A stretch of 64,000 nt of DNA, from positions 1-64,000 of the forward strand of contig CALMWC010000010.1 in NCBI GenBank assembly GCA_937801655.1, in the 5' to 3' direction. The notes beneath the pieces were generated by a model. The model was given only the letters and a program-made list of their open reading frames with translations. It made no database searches and was not told the origin of the DNA. Shown one piece after another: positions 18,521-28,344 of this stretch; positions within the stretch are counted from its first letter, which is position 1, and each line of letters opens with the position of its first letter. The position numbers were made by a program, and so were the translations under genes. This DNA comes from an uncultured Gammaproteobacteria bacterium (GTDB lineage Bacteria; Pseudomonadota; Gammaproteobacteria; Steroidobacterales; UBA11654).

Positions 18521-19342
18521 TTATTGTTTGATAAAGTTTAGATGTTTAACAATATCTATAAATAGTTTTTTAGAAGTCACAGCTAAGAAATTAGGATTCA
18601 AGAAGCTTGATTTTTTATTATAAGTAATTTCTTTACCATCCAGATCATAAATATTGCCGCCAGCACCCAAAAGAATTGAGTGTCCAGCAGCAATGTCCCA
18701 TTCTGATGTAGGGCTAAGCCTAGGGTAAACATCTGCTTTACCCATAGCTAATAGGCATAACTTTAAAGAACTTCCTTTTTGAATAATTTCAGATTTTTTA
18801 AATTTTTTTATAAAGTTATATAATTTTTCATTTGGATGAGATCTACTAGCTAATATAGATATATAATTCCTATCTTTTTTTTTCACTTTAATCTTTAGTG
18901 TTTTTCTGCCATTTGAATAAAAAGAACCTACTTTTTTTGATCCCCAATAGGTTTCATTAGTTACAGGGACATAAATCATACCCAATGCAGGAGTGTTATT
19001 TTGAATCAATGCAATATTAACTGTAAATTCACCATTCTTTTTTATAAATTCTTTGGTTCCATCTAAAGGATCTATTAACCAATATCTTTCCCACTTTGAT
19101 CTTGTTTCAAAAGAGATATTAGTGCCTTCTTCTGAAAGAATTGGAATATTAGGAGTCAGAATATTAAGGCTATTAACTATAATTTTATGAGATCTCTCAT
19201 CAGCTTTTGTTAATGGAGATGAATCTTCTTTTATTTGATAATCAAAATCTGAATTATAGACTTTTAAAATAGCCTTTCCAGCTTCTTTTGAAATTGCAAT
19301 TAATTCGTCTATTAATTGTGTATTATGTAAAATATCATTCAT
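18521..19342 (-). CDS. cysQ: 3'(2'),5'-bisphosphate nucleotidase CysQ
   Basis: A 273-residue inositol-monophosphatase-fold enzyme. The metal-binding motifs are PLTKADERSH (near residue 43), ILSEEG, DPLDGTKEF and the C-terminal SEWDIAAGHSILLGAGG, all matching CysQ. It hydrolyses the 3'-phosphate of PAP, a by-product of sulfate activation, in the cytoplasm. CysQ also often sits in glycan loci next to sugar genes, as here, where it heads the leftward arm. The 212-base AT-rich region between it and trxA must hold the divergent promoters. No clear -35/-10 pair could be singled out there. Confidence 0.9.
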   Translation of the reverse strand: MNDILHNTQLIDELIAISKEAGKAILKVYNSDFDYQIKEDSSPLTKADERSHKIIVNSLNILTPNIPILSEEGTNISFETRSKWERYWLIDPLDGTKEFIKKNGEFTVNIALIQNNTPALGMIYVPVTNETYWGSKKVGSFYSNGRKTLKIKVKKKDRNYISILASRSHPNEKLYNFIKKFKKSEIIQKGSSLKLCLLAMGKADVYPRLSPTSEWDIAAGHSILLGAGGNIYDLDGKEITYNKKSSFLNPNFLAVTSKKLFIDIVKHLNFIKQ

Positions 19343-19554
19343 TTATGTTGTTTATTGATAGTTTAAATTATCTATAAGTATATGTAATATATAGATATTA
19401 TATAAATATTAAATAAAAAGTATTAAAAAAGCTTGCAAAATATTCTTTAAAAAGGAGAATATCTATTATCAAGTCCTTTTCAAGGCATTTAACCAAAAAT
19501 AATTTTGAAAAAACCATAACTTTAAATCAATTATATATTAATAATACCTAATTA

Positions 19555-19875
19555 ATGAGCGTATCACATACAACTGATCAAGAATTTCATAAAGATGTTT
19601 TAGAATCTCCTATACCTGTTTTAATAGATTTTTGGGCTGAGTGGTGTGGCCCATGTAAAATGATTGGACCTATCCTAGAGGAGTTATCCCAGGAGCTTGA
19701 AGATAAGATAAAAATAGTAAAAGTTGATGTTGATAAGAATGGTGAAACAGCTGTTAAATATTCAATTAGGAGTATACCAACACTTATTATTATTAATGCT
19801 GGGGAAGTTAAAGCACAACATATTGGTGCAGCTTCAAAAGCTCAACTTACACAATTTATTAATGGAAATATATAA
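19555..19875 (+). CDS. trxA: Thioredoxin 1
   Basis: A 106-residue thioredoxin of standard length with the active site WCGPCK (Cys31, Cys34), the buried Asp25 in LIDFWAEW and the cis-proline SIPTLIII. It is the general cytoplasmic dithiol reductant, kept reduced by thioredoxin reductase. It is followed directly by rho, the usual order in gammaproteobacteria: the stop TAA shares its last base with the ATG of rho (TAATG), so the two are coupled. Confidence 0.96.
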   Translation: MSVSHTTDQEFHKDVLESPIPVLIDFWAEWCGPCKMIGPILEELSQELEDKIKIVKVDVDKNGETAVKYSIRSIPTLIIINAGEVKAQHIGAASKAQLTQFINGNI

Positions 19876-21278
19876 TGCCTAATAACGCACATAATAAGAA
19901 TCACTCAAAAGGAAGAAGAAGAAATCCAAGACATAAAAAGGATTTCCAAGACAGAGATAGAGCTCCTACTTTTACAGATGAAGATACAATCTCTAAATCT
20001 GAATTAGAAGGAGATAATGTCTTAAGTCTTCCAGAGCTGAGAAAAAAGTCTATTACGCAACTTCAAGCAACAGCTGAAGAGATGAATATTGAAAATATAA
20101 CAAGAGCAAGAAGACAAGACATAACTTTTGCAATATTAAAAGCTCATTCTGCTGATGATAAAAGTATTTTTGGAGAAGGAGTTTTAGAGATTTTGCAGGA
20201 TGGTTTTGGTTTTCTAAGATCTGCTGATACTTCTTATATTGCTGGACCTGATGATGTTTATGTATCTCCAACACAAATTAGAAGATTTAATCTTAGAACG
20301 GGAGATACTGTTTCAGGTTCTGTTAGGCCACCTAAAGATAATGAAAGGTACTTTGCTTTAATGAAAGTATCTGAGATAAATTTTGAAGATCCAGAAAATG
20401 TGAGATCAAAAGTTTTATTTGAAAATTTAACACCTTATTTCCCTGAAGAGAGATTCAAGCTTGAACAAGGAACTGGAAGTTTAGAAGATTTAACAGCAAG
20501 AATGATTGACCTTGCATCACCTGTAGGCAGAGGTCAAAGGGGTTTAATTGTTTCTCCTCCTAAAGCAGGTAAGACAATCTTATTGCAAAATGTTGCCTCA
20601 TCCATTACTTCAAATTATCCAGATGCTCACCTTATAGTATTATTGATAGATGAGAGGCCTGAAGAAGTTACAGACATGATTAGAACAGTAAGAGGAGAAG
20701 TAGTCTCTAGTACTTTTGATGAACCTGCCTCAAGACATGTCCAAGTTGCTGATATGGTTTTAGAAAAAGCAAAAAGACTTTGCGAACATAAAAAAGATGT
20801 CGTTATACTCCTTGATTCAATCACTAGACTAGCGAGAGCCTATAATACTGTTGCTCCATCTTCAGGAAAGGTGTTAACAGGAGGTGTTGATGCTAATGCT
20901 TTACAAAAACCTAAAAGATTCTTTGGTGCAGCTAGAAATATAGAAGAGGGTGGAAGCTTAACGATTATTGCTACAGCACTTGTTGATACAGGATCAAGAA
21001 TGGATGATGTGATTTTTGAGGAATTCAAAGGCACTGGTAATATGGAAATTCATTTGGATAGAAGAATTGCAGAAAAGAGAGTGTATCCTGCTATTCATAT
21101 CAATAGATCAGGCACTAGACGAGAAGACTTGTTAGTAGATCCTGATGAGTTACAGAAAATGTGGGTACTTCGAAAAGTGGTTCATGATATGGACGAGATT
21201 GCAGCCGTTGAGTTTCTGATGAGTAAAATGAAGGATACTAAAACCAATAAAGAATTCTTTGAATCTATGAAGAAATAG
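19875..21278 (+). CDS. rho: Transcription termination factor Rho
   Basis: A hexameric RNA helicase that ends transcription at Rho-dependent sites. The order is an N-terminal three-helix region ([12 protein letters not shown] onward), a cold-shock-like RNA-binding fold ([13 protein letters not shown], with [13 protein letters not shown]), Walker A SPPKAGKT near residue 228, Walker [17 protein letters not shown], the Q loop and a C-terminal [14 protein letters not shown]. At 467 residues it is about 48 longer than E. coli Rho. The extra part is a basic then acidic, low-complexity N-terminal tail ([20 protein letters not shown]). It starts at the trxA stop and ends 4 bases from convergent purD, with no hairpin terminator visible. 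Confidence 0.96.
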   Translation: MPNNAHNKNHSKGRRRNPRHKKDFQDRDRAPTFTDEDTISKSELEGDNVLSLPELRKKSITQLQATAEEMNIENITRARRQDITFAILKAHSADDKSIFGEGVLEILQDGFGFLRSADTSYIAGPDDVYVSPTQIRRFNLRTGDTVSGSVRPPKDNERYFALMKVSEINFEDPENVRSKVLFENLTPYFPEERFKLEQGTGSLEDLTARMIDLASPVGRGQRGLIVSPPKAGKTILLQNVASSITSNYPDAHLIVLLIDERPEEVTDMIRTVRGEVVSSTFDEPASRHVQVADMVLEKAKRLCEHKKDVVILLDSITRLARAYNTVAPSSGKVLTGGVDANALQKPKRFFGAARNIEEGGSLTIIATALVDTGSRMDDVIFEEFKGTGNMEIHLDRRIAEKRVYPAIHINRSGTRREDLLVDPDELQKMWVLRKVVHDMDEIAAVEFLMSKMKDTKTNKEFFESMKK

Positions 21279-21282
21279 TCAT

Positions 21283-22569
21283 TTATTTAATTGCCTTATT
21301 TCCTATATCTTTTCTGTAATAGCATCCATCCCAATTAATTTTTGAAACAGCTTCATACGATTTAATCTTTGCAGCCTCTATTGAATCCCCTAATGATGTT
21401 ACACATAGAACTCTTCCACCAGAAGTAACAATCTCACCATTATTTTTAGTCGTGCCTGAATGGAAGATTTTCGTATCAATACTATTTTTTTCAGTATCAA
21501 TATTCTTAATTGCATAACCCGTTTTATATTTTTCGGGGTAACCTTTACTCGACATAACTACTCCTAATGACGATTCTTTTTTCCAACTAATTGGAAAATC
21601 AGCAATAGTATTATCAAAAGATGATTCTAGTAACTCTATAAAATCTGATTCCAATCTCATCATAATTGGCTGTGTTTCAGGATCACCAAATCTACAGTTG
21701 TATTCTAAAACTTTTACTTCATCGTTATGTATCATTAACCCTGCATAAAGAAATCCTCTGTATGAGAAACCTTCTTTGATTAATCCATCCGCTGTCGGTC
21801 GCATAATTTTATGCATAACATATTCATGCAATTCTTCAGTAATGATTGGTGCTGGAGAATAAGCACCCATGCCTCCAGTATTTAGGCCAATATCTCCCTC
21901 ACCTATAGTTTTATGATCTTGAGAGGTCGCCAAAGGAAGGATATTATGACCATCTACAATAGCAATAAAACTTGCTTCTTCACCAACTAAGAATTCCTCT
22001 ATAACAACTGTTTTTCCTGCTGATCCAAACGTCTCATCTTTCATAAAAGAACCAATAGTTATCAATGCAGTATTGATGTTTTCTTCAATTGTGACTCCTT
22101 TACCAGCTGCTAGTCCATTGGCTTTAATAACAATGGGATAAGAACAATTATTTAAATATTCTTTTGCACTATCATGATCGGTAAATACTTCATACTCTGC
22201 TGTAGGAATAGAATATTTCTTCATAAAATCTTTTGCATAAGATTTAGAACCTTCCAATTGAGCTGCATCTGAAGACGGACCAAAACATTTAACCCCATGT
22301 TCTGTAAAGAGGTCAACAATCCCTTTCACAAGAGGATTTTCTGGACCAACAATGGTTAGATCTATGTTTTCTTTTTTAGCAAAATTGAGTAGTGAATCTA
22401 TGTCACTTGAATCAATATCAATGTTTCTTGTTTTCTCTTCTCTTTCTGTCCCTGCATTACCTGGAGCAACGTAGATAGATTTTACGTGTTTTGATTGTGA
22501 GAGTTTCCAGGTAAATGCATGTTCTCTTCCACCATTACCTACTACCAGAACTTTATATTCATTATTCAT
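21283..22569 (-). CDS. purD: Phosphoribosylamine-glycine ligase (GARS)
   Basis: The 428-residue ATP-grasp enzyme of de novo purine synthesis that joins glycine to phosphoribosylamine. It has VVGNGGREHAF at the N-terminus, VAPGNAGTE, VGPENPLVKG, KANGLAAGKGV, the ATP-grasp segment LNTGGMGAYSPAP and EYNCRFGDPETQ. Standard length. It starts 6 bases after the stop of purH, so purHD are co-transcribed, as in E. coli and Pseudomonas. Frame is intact. Confidence 0.96.
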   Translation of the reverse strand: MNNEYKVLVVGNGGREHAFTWKLSQSKHVKSIYVAPGNAGTEREEKTRNIDIDSSDIDSLLNFAKKENIDLTIVGPENPLVKGIVDLFTEHGVKCFGPSSDAAQLEGSKSYAKDFMKKYSIPTAEYEVFTDHDSAKEYLNNCSYPIVIKANGLAAGKGVTIEENINTALITIGSFMKDETFGSAGKTVVIEEFLVGEEASFIAIVDGHNILPLATSQDHKTIGEGDIGLNTGGMGAYSPAPIITEELHEYVMHKIMRPTADGLIKEGFSYRGFLYAGLMIHNDEVKVLEYNCRFGDPETQPIMMRLESDFIELLESSFDNTIADFPISWKKESSLGVVMSSKGYPEKYKTGYAIKNIDTEKNSIDTKIFHSGTTKNNGEIVTSGGRVLCVTSLGDSIEAAKIKSYEAVSKINWDGCYYRKDIGNKAIK

Positions 22570-22575
22570 GTTAGC

Positions 22576-24145
22576 TTAATGTCTGAAGTGTCTAATTCCC
22601 GTGAAAACCATTGAAATATTATTTGCATCTGCTTCTGCTATCACTTCATTGTCTCTGATTGATCCACCGGGCTGAATGATGGAAGATATTCCATAATCAG
22701 AGGCCATTGCAATACTATCACTAAAGGGAAAAAATCCATCTGAAGCCATCACACAACCCTTAGTTCCCAGATTTGCATCAATTGCTTTTAGGCTAGCTAT
22801 TTTTGCACTGTTTACTCTGCTCATTTGTCCTGCACCGATACCAATTGTCTGATTATTTTTAGCGAAAACGATGGCATTAGATTTCACATATTTACCAACC
22901 GTCCATGCAAATATCATATCTTGAATTTCACTATTTGAAGGTTTTTTCTTTGTAACTACCTTAAGGTTATTTATATCAATATCTTTACTGTCATCCTCTT
23001 GTATTAAGAAACCCCCATCAATCGACTGAATCTGAAAATCAATTGTATTCTTTGCAAAGCTCTTAATACTGATCACTCTAATATTTTTTTTGATTGAAAA
23101 AATTTCTAACGCTTGTTTATCAAAGCTTGGGGCAATAATTAATTCAAGAAACTGATTGTCTATGATTTTTTTTGCTAACTTATAATCAACTTCTCTGTTA
23201 ACTGAAATCACACCTCCGAATGCAGACTCTGGATCTGTTTCAAATGCTTTATCATAAGCATTCATTAGATTATCATCTGATGCTACACCACATGGGTTGA
23301 CATGCTTAACAATGACGCATGAGGGCTCATTAAAACTTTGAACGCATCTTAGACGCAGTATTGGCATCCAATAGATTATTATACGAAAGAGGCTTGCCTT
23401 GATAGACATGCGCTCCAGTTAAACTACTTTCACTTGTTTCTCCTTGAGTGTATAGACCTGCTTTTTGATGTGGATTTTCTCCGTATCTCAATTCTTTTAT
23501 CTGTGACAAATGCATGTCTATTATTTTCTTTTGGGAGGAGTCATTATTTTTTGTATTAAAATAGTTATAGATACTCTCGTCATAGTCTGCTGTGTATCTA
23601 AAAGCTTTCAATGACAGGTTTTTCCTAACTTCAAATGATGTACTTCCAGAGTTCATTTTCAGTTCTTTTATAATTAGGTCATAGTCACTAGGATCTGTAA
23701 CAATTGTTTTAGTGTAAAAATTCTTAGCAGAAGCTCTGATCATTGCAGGACCACCAATATCAATATTTTCTATGGCCATTTCATCATTACAGTCTTCTCT
23801 GGCTATTGTTTTCTCAAATGGATATAGATTAACAATAATTAGATCTATGTTTTGAATCGAATGCTCCTCTTGGGTAGCATCATCAATTTCTTTTCTATTT
23901 AATAGACCACCATAGATTTTTGGGTGCAATGTCTTTACTCTTCCATCCATTATTTCTGGAAACCCAGTAATATCAGAAACTTTTTTAACTTTAATTCCAA
24001 GATTATCAATGAATGAGGCAGTTCCTCCTGTTGAGATAATATTTATACCTAATTCATTTAAAGACTGAGTTAATAGTTCTAATTGATCTTTGTTGGAGAC
24101 ACTGATCAATGCGTTTTTTATTTTAGTATTTTTATCTTTACCCAT
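22576..24145 (-). CDS. purH: Bifunctional AICAR transformylase/IMP cyclohydrolase, frameshifted
   Basis: The N-terminal segment (24145 to about 23345) is the MGS-type IMP cyclohydrolase domain with ALISVSNK, IISTGGTASF, PEIMDGRVKTLHPKIYGG and RYGENPHQKA. The C-terminal segment (about 23345 to 22576) is AICAR transformylase with VIVKHVNPCGVA, GAGQMSRVNSA and SDGFFPFSDS. The frame shifts by one base near 23345, in a stretch expected to be conserved (SYNNLLDAN then FNEPSCVIVKH). Together they give about 520 residues, the normal length. The enzyme carries out the last two steps to IMP. An essential enzyme next to intact purD is unlikely to be dead, so I treat the shift as probable sequencing error. 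Confidence 0.92.
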
Positions 24146-24158
24146 TGCTAAAGGTTAA

Positions 24159-24431
24159 TTACTTAATTAGTTTATATTCTTTAAGCTTGGTTCTTAATGT
24201 GGTTCTATTAATGCCAAGAATCTTAGATGCTTGAGTTTGATTGTTTTCTGTATATTCCATAATTTTTTTCATTAAGGGTGCCTCAACTTCTCTAATAACT
24301 AAATTATATAAATTATCAGGTTTAGTGCCATTGAGTGTTTTGAAATATTTATCGAGTGCAGATTCAGTTGAGTTTTTCAGAGTGCCATTAAGTTTTTTAA
24401 ATCTCTTGTTTTTCTTTACTTTTTTTATCAC
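24159..24431 (-). CDS. fis: DNA-binding protein Fis
   Basis: A 90-residue Fis family protein. The C-terminal half has MKKIMEYTENNQTQASKILG followed by the recognition helix INRTTLRTKLKEY, nearly the Fis consensus. It bends DNA and adjusts nucleoid structure and rRNA and other promoters. The start is GTG 24431, with AGGA about ten bases upstream; there is no ATG in a suitable place. It lies 13 bases before purH, as in Pseudomonas. The genes prmA and dusB that often stand between accC and fis in that order are not here. Confidence 0.9.
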   Translation of the reverse strand: MIKKVKKNKRFKKLNGTLKNSTESALDKYFKTLNGTKPDNLYNLVIREVEAPLMKKIMEYTENNQTQASKILGINRTTLRTKLKEYKLIK

Positions 24432-24547
24432 AAAGAATATTTTCCTTTCACAAATTAATGCATTTCTAATTTAATGGATTGCTTAAAAATTAAGCTATAA
24501 AAACTATATCATGGACTCAGCTAGATCTGTTAATGAAAATATAAAAA

Positions 24548-25888
24548 TCACAGTTTTAATTTTTTTTCTAGGTAGTGAATGTCGATTCCACCTCTTTTAA
24601 AGGCATCGTCTTCCATAATCTGAATTTGTAGATCTTTATTCGTTTTGATGCCTTCAATCACCATTTCTGATAGTGCGATACCCATTCTTGTGATTGCTGA
24701 CTGCCTGGTGTTGGCATGAGTAATCACTTTTGCAATCATTGAATCATAATAAGAAGGAACCTCATAACCAGTATAGATATGACTATCAACTCTGACTCCA
24801 GGTCCACCTGGTGTATGCCATAAGGTTACCTTCCCAGGAGATGGGATAAATGTTTGTGAATCTTCTGCATTAATTCTACATTCAATAGCATGCCCCTTGA
24901 TAAGGACATCTTCTTGTTTGACTGATAAAGGGAGATTATTTGCTATTTTAATTTGTTCTTTCACAATATCAATCCCAGTGATTAGTTCAGTGACTGGATG
25001 CTCTACTTGAAGCCTTGTATTCATTTCAATGAAGTAGAATTCCTCATCTTGATAAAGAAATTCCAAAGTTCCCGCATTTTGATAACCAATATGTTGGCAA
25101 AATGAAATACATTTATCGATCATTTCTTCTCTTTTTTCTTGAGGTATTCCTGGAGCTGGAGCTTCTTCAACAACTTTTTGATGACTTCTTTGCATGGAGC
25201 AATCTCTATCTCCTAAGCACACTACATTGCCAAAATTATCAGCTATAACTTGAAATTCAATATGTCTCGGATGCTCTAACAGCTTTTCTAGGAAGATAGT
25301 ATCGTCTCCAAATGCTGCTTTTGACTCAGCCTTTGTTATATCTATGGCATGTTGAAGATTGGCTTTTGTGTGTGCTACTTTCATTCCTTTTCCACCTCCA
25401 CCTGCAGCAGCTTTAATTAATACAGGATATCCAATTTCATCAGCAAGTTTATAGTTGTAATCCATATCATCTGTAAGAGCATCATCTGAACCGGGTATAC
25501 ACTTGATACCAACTTCTTTAACGGCTTCTTTTGCGTTAAGTTTATTACCCATTATCTTGATAGTCTCAGCTTTAGGTCCAATAAATACATAACCACTTTC
25601 TTCAACTTGTTCAGCAAAATCTCCATTTTCTGCTAAAAATCCATACCCAGGATGAATCGCCATAGCATCAGTGACTTCAGCTGCACTGATGATGGACGGT
25701 ATATTGAGATAACTCTTGGTTGATTCTGGTGGTCCAATACAAACAGATTCATCTGCTAATAGAACATGTTTTAGTTTACTATCAGCTGTTGAATGAACAG
25801 CAACAGTTTTTATGCCTAATTCCCGACAAGCTCTTTGTATTCTGAGTGCTATTTCACCACGATTTGCAATGACGATTTTATCCAACAT
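24548..25888 (-). CDS. accC: Acetyl-CoA carboxylase, biotin carboxylase subunit
   Basis: A 446-residue ATP-grasp biotin carboxylase of standard length. It has [14 protein letters not shown] at the N-terminus, [10 protein letters not shown], the glycine-rich ATP loop [45 protein letters not shown] and the catalytic [14 protein letters not shown]. It carboxylates biotin on AccB for the first step of fatty acid synthesis. It begins one base after the stop of accB, so accB-accC are one operon with aroQ upstream. Confidence 0.97.
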   Translation of the reverse strand: MLDKIVIANRGEIALRIQRACRELGIKTVAVHSTADSKLKHVLLADESVCIGPPESTKSYLNIPSIISAAEVTDAMAIHPGYGFLAENGDFAEQVEESGYVFIGPKAETIKIMGNKLNAKEAVKEVGIKCIPGSDDALTDDMDYNYKLADEIGYPVLIKAAAGGGGKGMKVAHTKANLQHAIDITKAESKAAFGDDTIFLEKLLEHPRHIEFQVIADNFGNVVCLGDRDCSMQRSHQKVVEEAPAPGIPQEKREEMIDKCISFCQHIGYQNAGTLEFLYQDEEFYFIEMNTRLQVEHPVTELITGIDIVKEQIKIANNLPLSVKQEDVLIKGHAIECRINAEDSQTFIPSPGKVTLWHTPGGPGVRVDSHIYTGYEVPSYYDSMIAKVITHANTRQSAITRMGIALSEMVIEGIKTNKDLQIQIMEDDAFKRGGIDIHYLEKKLKL

Positions 25889-25889
25889 A

Positions 25890-26333
25890 TCAGTTTTGAC
25901 TAATCAAAAATAATACTTCATCGTATTCAACTGGGTCTCCATTTTGGACTAATATCCTTTCAATCGTTCCATCTACATCGCATTCAATTTGATTCATCAT
26001 TTTCATTGCTTCAATAATGCAAAGTGTGTCTCCTTTTGATACAGGATCACCAACTTTAACAAACGCTTTTGCCTCTGGCTCTGAAGATTGATAGAAGGTA
26101 CCAATCATTGGTGCTTGTATTTTATGAAAGTTATTATTGCGATGATTTTCAGCGACTACTTCATTGTCAATTGTATTATTTACTTGTTGTGTAGGGATGA
26201 CTTGGACTTCATTTACAGATGATGTTGATTGCCTAGAAATTCTTACCTTATCTTCACCTTCAGTAATTTCAATTTCAGATAATCCAGACTCTTCTAGAAG
26301 TTCTATTAATTTTTTAACTTTTCTAATATCCAT
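25890..26333 (-). CDS. accB: Biotin carboxyl carrier protein of acetyl-CoA carboxylase
   Basis: A 147-residue BCCP. The N-terminal part has [20 protein letters not shown], then a flexible Asn- and Gln-rich linker, then the biotinyl domain APMIGTFY ... [13 protein letters not shown] with the biotinylated Lys in EAMKM near residue 113. It carries carboxybiotin between AccC and the transferase. Its ATG overlaps the aroQ stop by one base (TAATG), which implies coupled translation. Confidence 0.96.
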   Translation of the reverse strand: MDIRKVKKLIELLEESGLSEIEITEGEDKVRISRQSTSSVNEVQVIPTQQVNNTIDNEVVAENHRNNNFHKIQAPMIGTFYQSSEPEAKAFVKVGDPVSKGDTLCIIEAMKMMNQIECDVDGTIERILVQNGDPVEYDEVLFLISQN

Positions 26334-26776
26334 TATGACTTTTTATTTAAAAAATCAATTGCAGCTAGAACTGCTAATTCATAACCCTTAAACCCCAAAC
26401 CAGAAATAGTACCAACAGCAATATCTGAGAAGTAAGATTCTTTTCTAAATTCCTCCCTTGAATGAATATTACTGATATGAATTTCAATGAATGGTATTGC
26501 CACTGCTAGAATGGCGTCTCTTATAGCTACACTTGTATGAGTATATCCGCCTGGATTGATAATAATAAAATCAGTATTTTCAGATTTATCTTGAATGATA
26601 TTAACTAAATCAGACTCGGAGTTACTTTGAAAAGCTTCTAAGCTAGAGCCATGATTTAAAACAATGTCCTTTAACTCACTTTCAATCTGACTTAAATCCT
26701 TATTGCCATAAATGTCTGGTTCTCTTTGGCCTAATAAGTTTAAGTTTGGGCCATTCAGTAATAATATATTATTCAT
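26333..26776 (-). CDS. aroQ: 3-dehydroquinate dehydratase, type II
   Basis: A 147-residue type II dehydroquinase of the shikimate pathway, forming a dodecamer. It has [19 protein letters not shown] at the N-terminus with the catalytic Tyr, [15 protein letters not shown] and [14 protein letters not shown], which carry the Asn, His and Arg of the active site. It is the first gene of aroQ-accB-accC, the order found in many gammaproteobacteria. A possible promoter precedes it at about 26816-26846. Confidence 0.96.
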   Translation of the reverse strand: MNNILLLNGPNLNLLGQREPDIYGNKDLSQIESELKDIVLNHGSSLEAFQSNSESDLVNIIQDKSENTDFIIINPGGYTHTSVAIRDAILAVAIPFIEIHISNIHSREEFRKESYFSDIAVGTISGLGFKGYELAVLAAIDFLNKKS

Positions 26777-26815
26777 AAAAAATCCTATTTATAGGAGTTA
26801 GCATTATTTTCTAAG

Positions 26816-26846
26816 ATTATAGCATCATAATCGAAGAATATAGCAA
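26816..26846 (-). promoter_or_regulatory. Possible sigma-70 promoter of aroQ-accB-accC
   Basis: On the minus strand a perfect TATAAT (26816-26821) lies 19 bases after TTGCTA (26841-26846), 40 bases before the aroQ ATG. The -10 is strong, the -35 is fair and the spacer is long, so this is only a likely candidate. Confidence 0.4.
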
Positions 26847-26852
26847 CATAAA

Positions 26853-28259
26853 CTATCTATTTTTATTAATTTGATTATTCGAATAGAATAATATTAAAAA
26901 ACCCGTTGCCATAGGCACCATTCTTTCTAAAATATCACCACCATTTGTAATGTCAGGAAGAAAATGAAATACAGCTGTGAGACTAAATCCACATACAACA
27001 GATATTCCTGCGGCTAAAGCAGAGACATTTTTAGACAGTAGTCTAAAAACAAGCATTGGAACGAATGCTGCTCCTAATGCTGTCCATGCAAAAATAACCC
27101 TTGTGAATATTGTTGCTGGTGCGTAAAGAGAAATTAGTGTTGCTAGAATAGTGACTAATATAATTGAGATTCTAGAGCGGCTTATATTGGATTCTTTGCC
27201 ACCGGTCCAGTCTCTGTCCACAGACGATGAGACGCTTAATAGCTGACTGTCTGCGGTAGACATAATGGCTGAGAGAACAGCAGCTGTAACAATACCAGAG
27301 AATAAAGGACCAAACGTTCGCTCACTTGCAAAAAATAAAATTGTTTCTGGATTATCGACTGATGACCACATAACCTTTGCACAAAGTCCCAGTGTTATCA
27401 TTCCTGAGAATATAATTGTTGCCCATACCATGGCAATGATTCGGCCTCTCTTAATGGATTTTAGATCTTTAGTGGCCATAAATCGATTGACTACAAAGGG
27501 TTGTCCAGGATAACCAAAGCCTATACTAATCGAGCCAATTATAAAGCCCAAGCCTGTTAATCCCAGTGCTCCCCCAGTAAAGCTTTTATACTCATCACTC
27601 CCAGTAGCATAGATACTGGTTAAAAGACCCTCATAACCTCCAACGAGCAGTAAAAGCAATAGTGGAAGGAAAATAGCAATTATCAACATTACCATCGCTT
27701 GAATGGTATCAGTTAAACTTACAGCCCAAAATCCACCAATCAATGTGTATAAAAGTATAATTGATGCTCCTAAGAGCACGCTTATGTCTTTTGAAAAACC
27801 CAAAGTAGTTGAAAATGCGGTTCCTGCGGCTTGAAACTGAGCCGCAACATAGACTGTCAGAGAAAATAGAATAATGATTGTGCTCAACCGAAGTAGAATC
27901 AATTTAGCATTAGAATCAAAGTTGCTAAAAAGAACTTCCGGAAGTGTCACTGCTTTAGTTTTATGGCTGATCACCATCAAACGCGGTGCAACCCATGTCC
28001 AACTGATATAGTATCCAATCAGAACACCAGGAAGCAGCCAAAAAGTTGATAAACCCCATGCATAAGCTGCTCCACTAACACCCAACAAGGTCCAAGCTGA
28101 GGAGGAGCTTGCAGAGGCACTTAATGCCGCAACCCATGCACCTAGATCCCTATTACCCAAGTAAAAATCTTGTTGATTCTTTGTTCTACGGGATGACCAA
28201 TAACCAATTCCTAATAAAACGATGTTATATGCAATGATGACTATTAAGACAATATCCAT
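26853..28259 (-). CDS. PutP-like Na+:solute symporter
   Basis: A sodium:solute symporter (SSS family) of about 468 residues with some thirteen membrane spans. QDFYLGNRDLGAWVAALSAS, the Ser-rich stretch after it, TLIGGFWAVSLTDTIQA and GYPGQPFVVNRFMA follow the Na+/proline symporter PutP closely. It brings a solute, perhaps proline, into the cell with sodium, as expected for a marine organism. ATG 28259 is preferred; TTG 28271 is in frame four codons upstream. It stands alone between the MDR-type reductase gene and aroQ. Substrate is inference. Confidence 0.85.
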   Translation of the reverse strand: MDIVLIVIIAYNIVLLGIGYWSSRRTKNQQDFYLGNRDLGAWVAALSASASSSSAWTLLGVSGAAYAWGLSTFWLLPGVLIGYYISWTWVAPRLMVISHKTKAVTLPEVLFSNFDSNAKLILLRLSTIIILFSLTVYVAAQFQAAGTAFSTTLGFSKDISVLLGASIILLYTLIGGFWAVSLTDTIQAMVMLIIAIFLPLLLLLLVGGYEGLLTSIYATGSDEYKSFTGGALGLTGLGFIIGSISIGFGYPGQPFVVNRFMATKDLKSIKRGRIIAMVWATIIFSGMITLGLCAKVMWSSVDNPETILFFASERTFGPLFSGIVTAAVLSAIMSTADSQLLSVSSSVDRDWTGGKESNISRSRISIILVTILATLISLYAPATIFTRVIFAWTALGAAFVPMLVFRLLSKNVSALAAGISVVCGFSLTAVFHFLPDITNGGDILERMVPMATGFLILFYSNNQINKNR

Positions 28260-28344
28260 TTTCTTATCCAATGTTGTTTTGATATATATTATTTATCATT
28301 TGATCATTTAGCAATATAGTTACTTAAACTATTTATTAATTAAT

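Noticed and set aside
19343-19554. Leader gene or small RNA between cysQ and trxA
   Set aside because: 212 AT-rich bases with no conserved structure or convincing open frame; only divergent promoters are expected.
20053-21034. Antisense open frames across rho and other conserved genes
   Set aside because: They lie opposite strongly conserved coding sequence, lack ribosome sites and show no family motifs.
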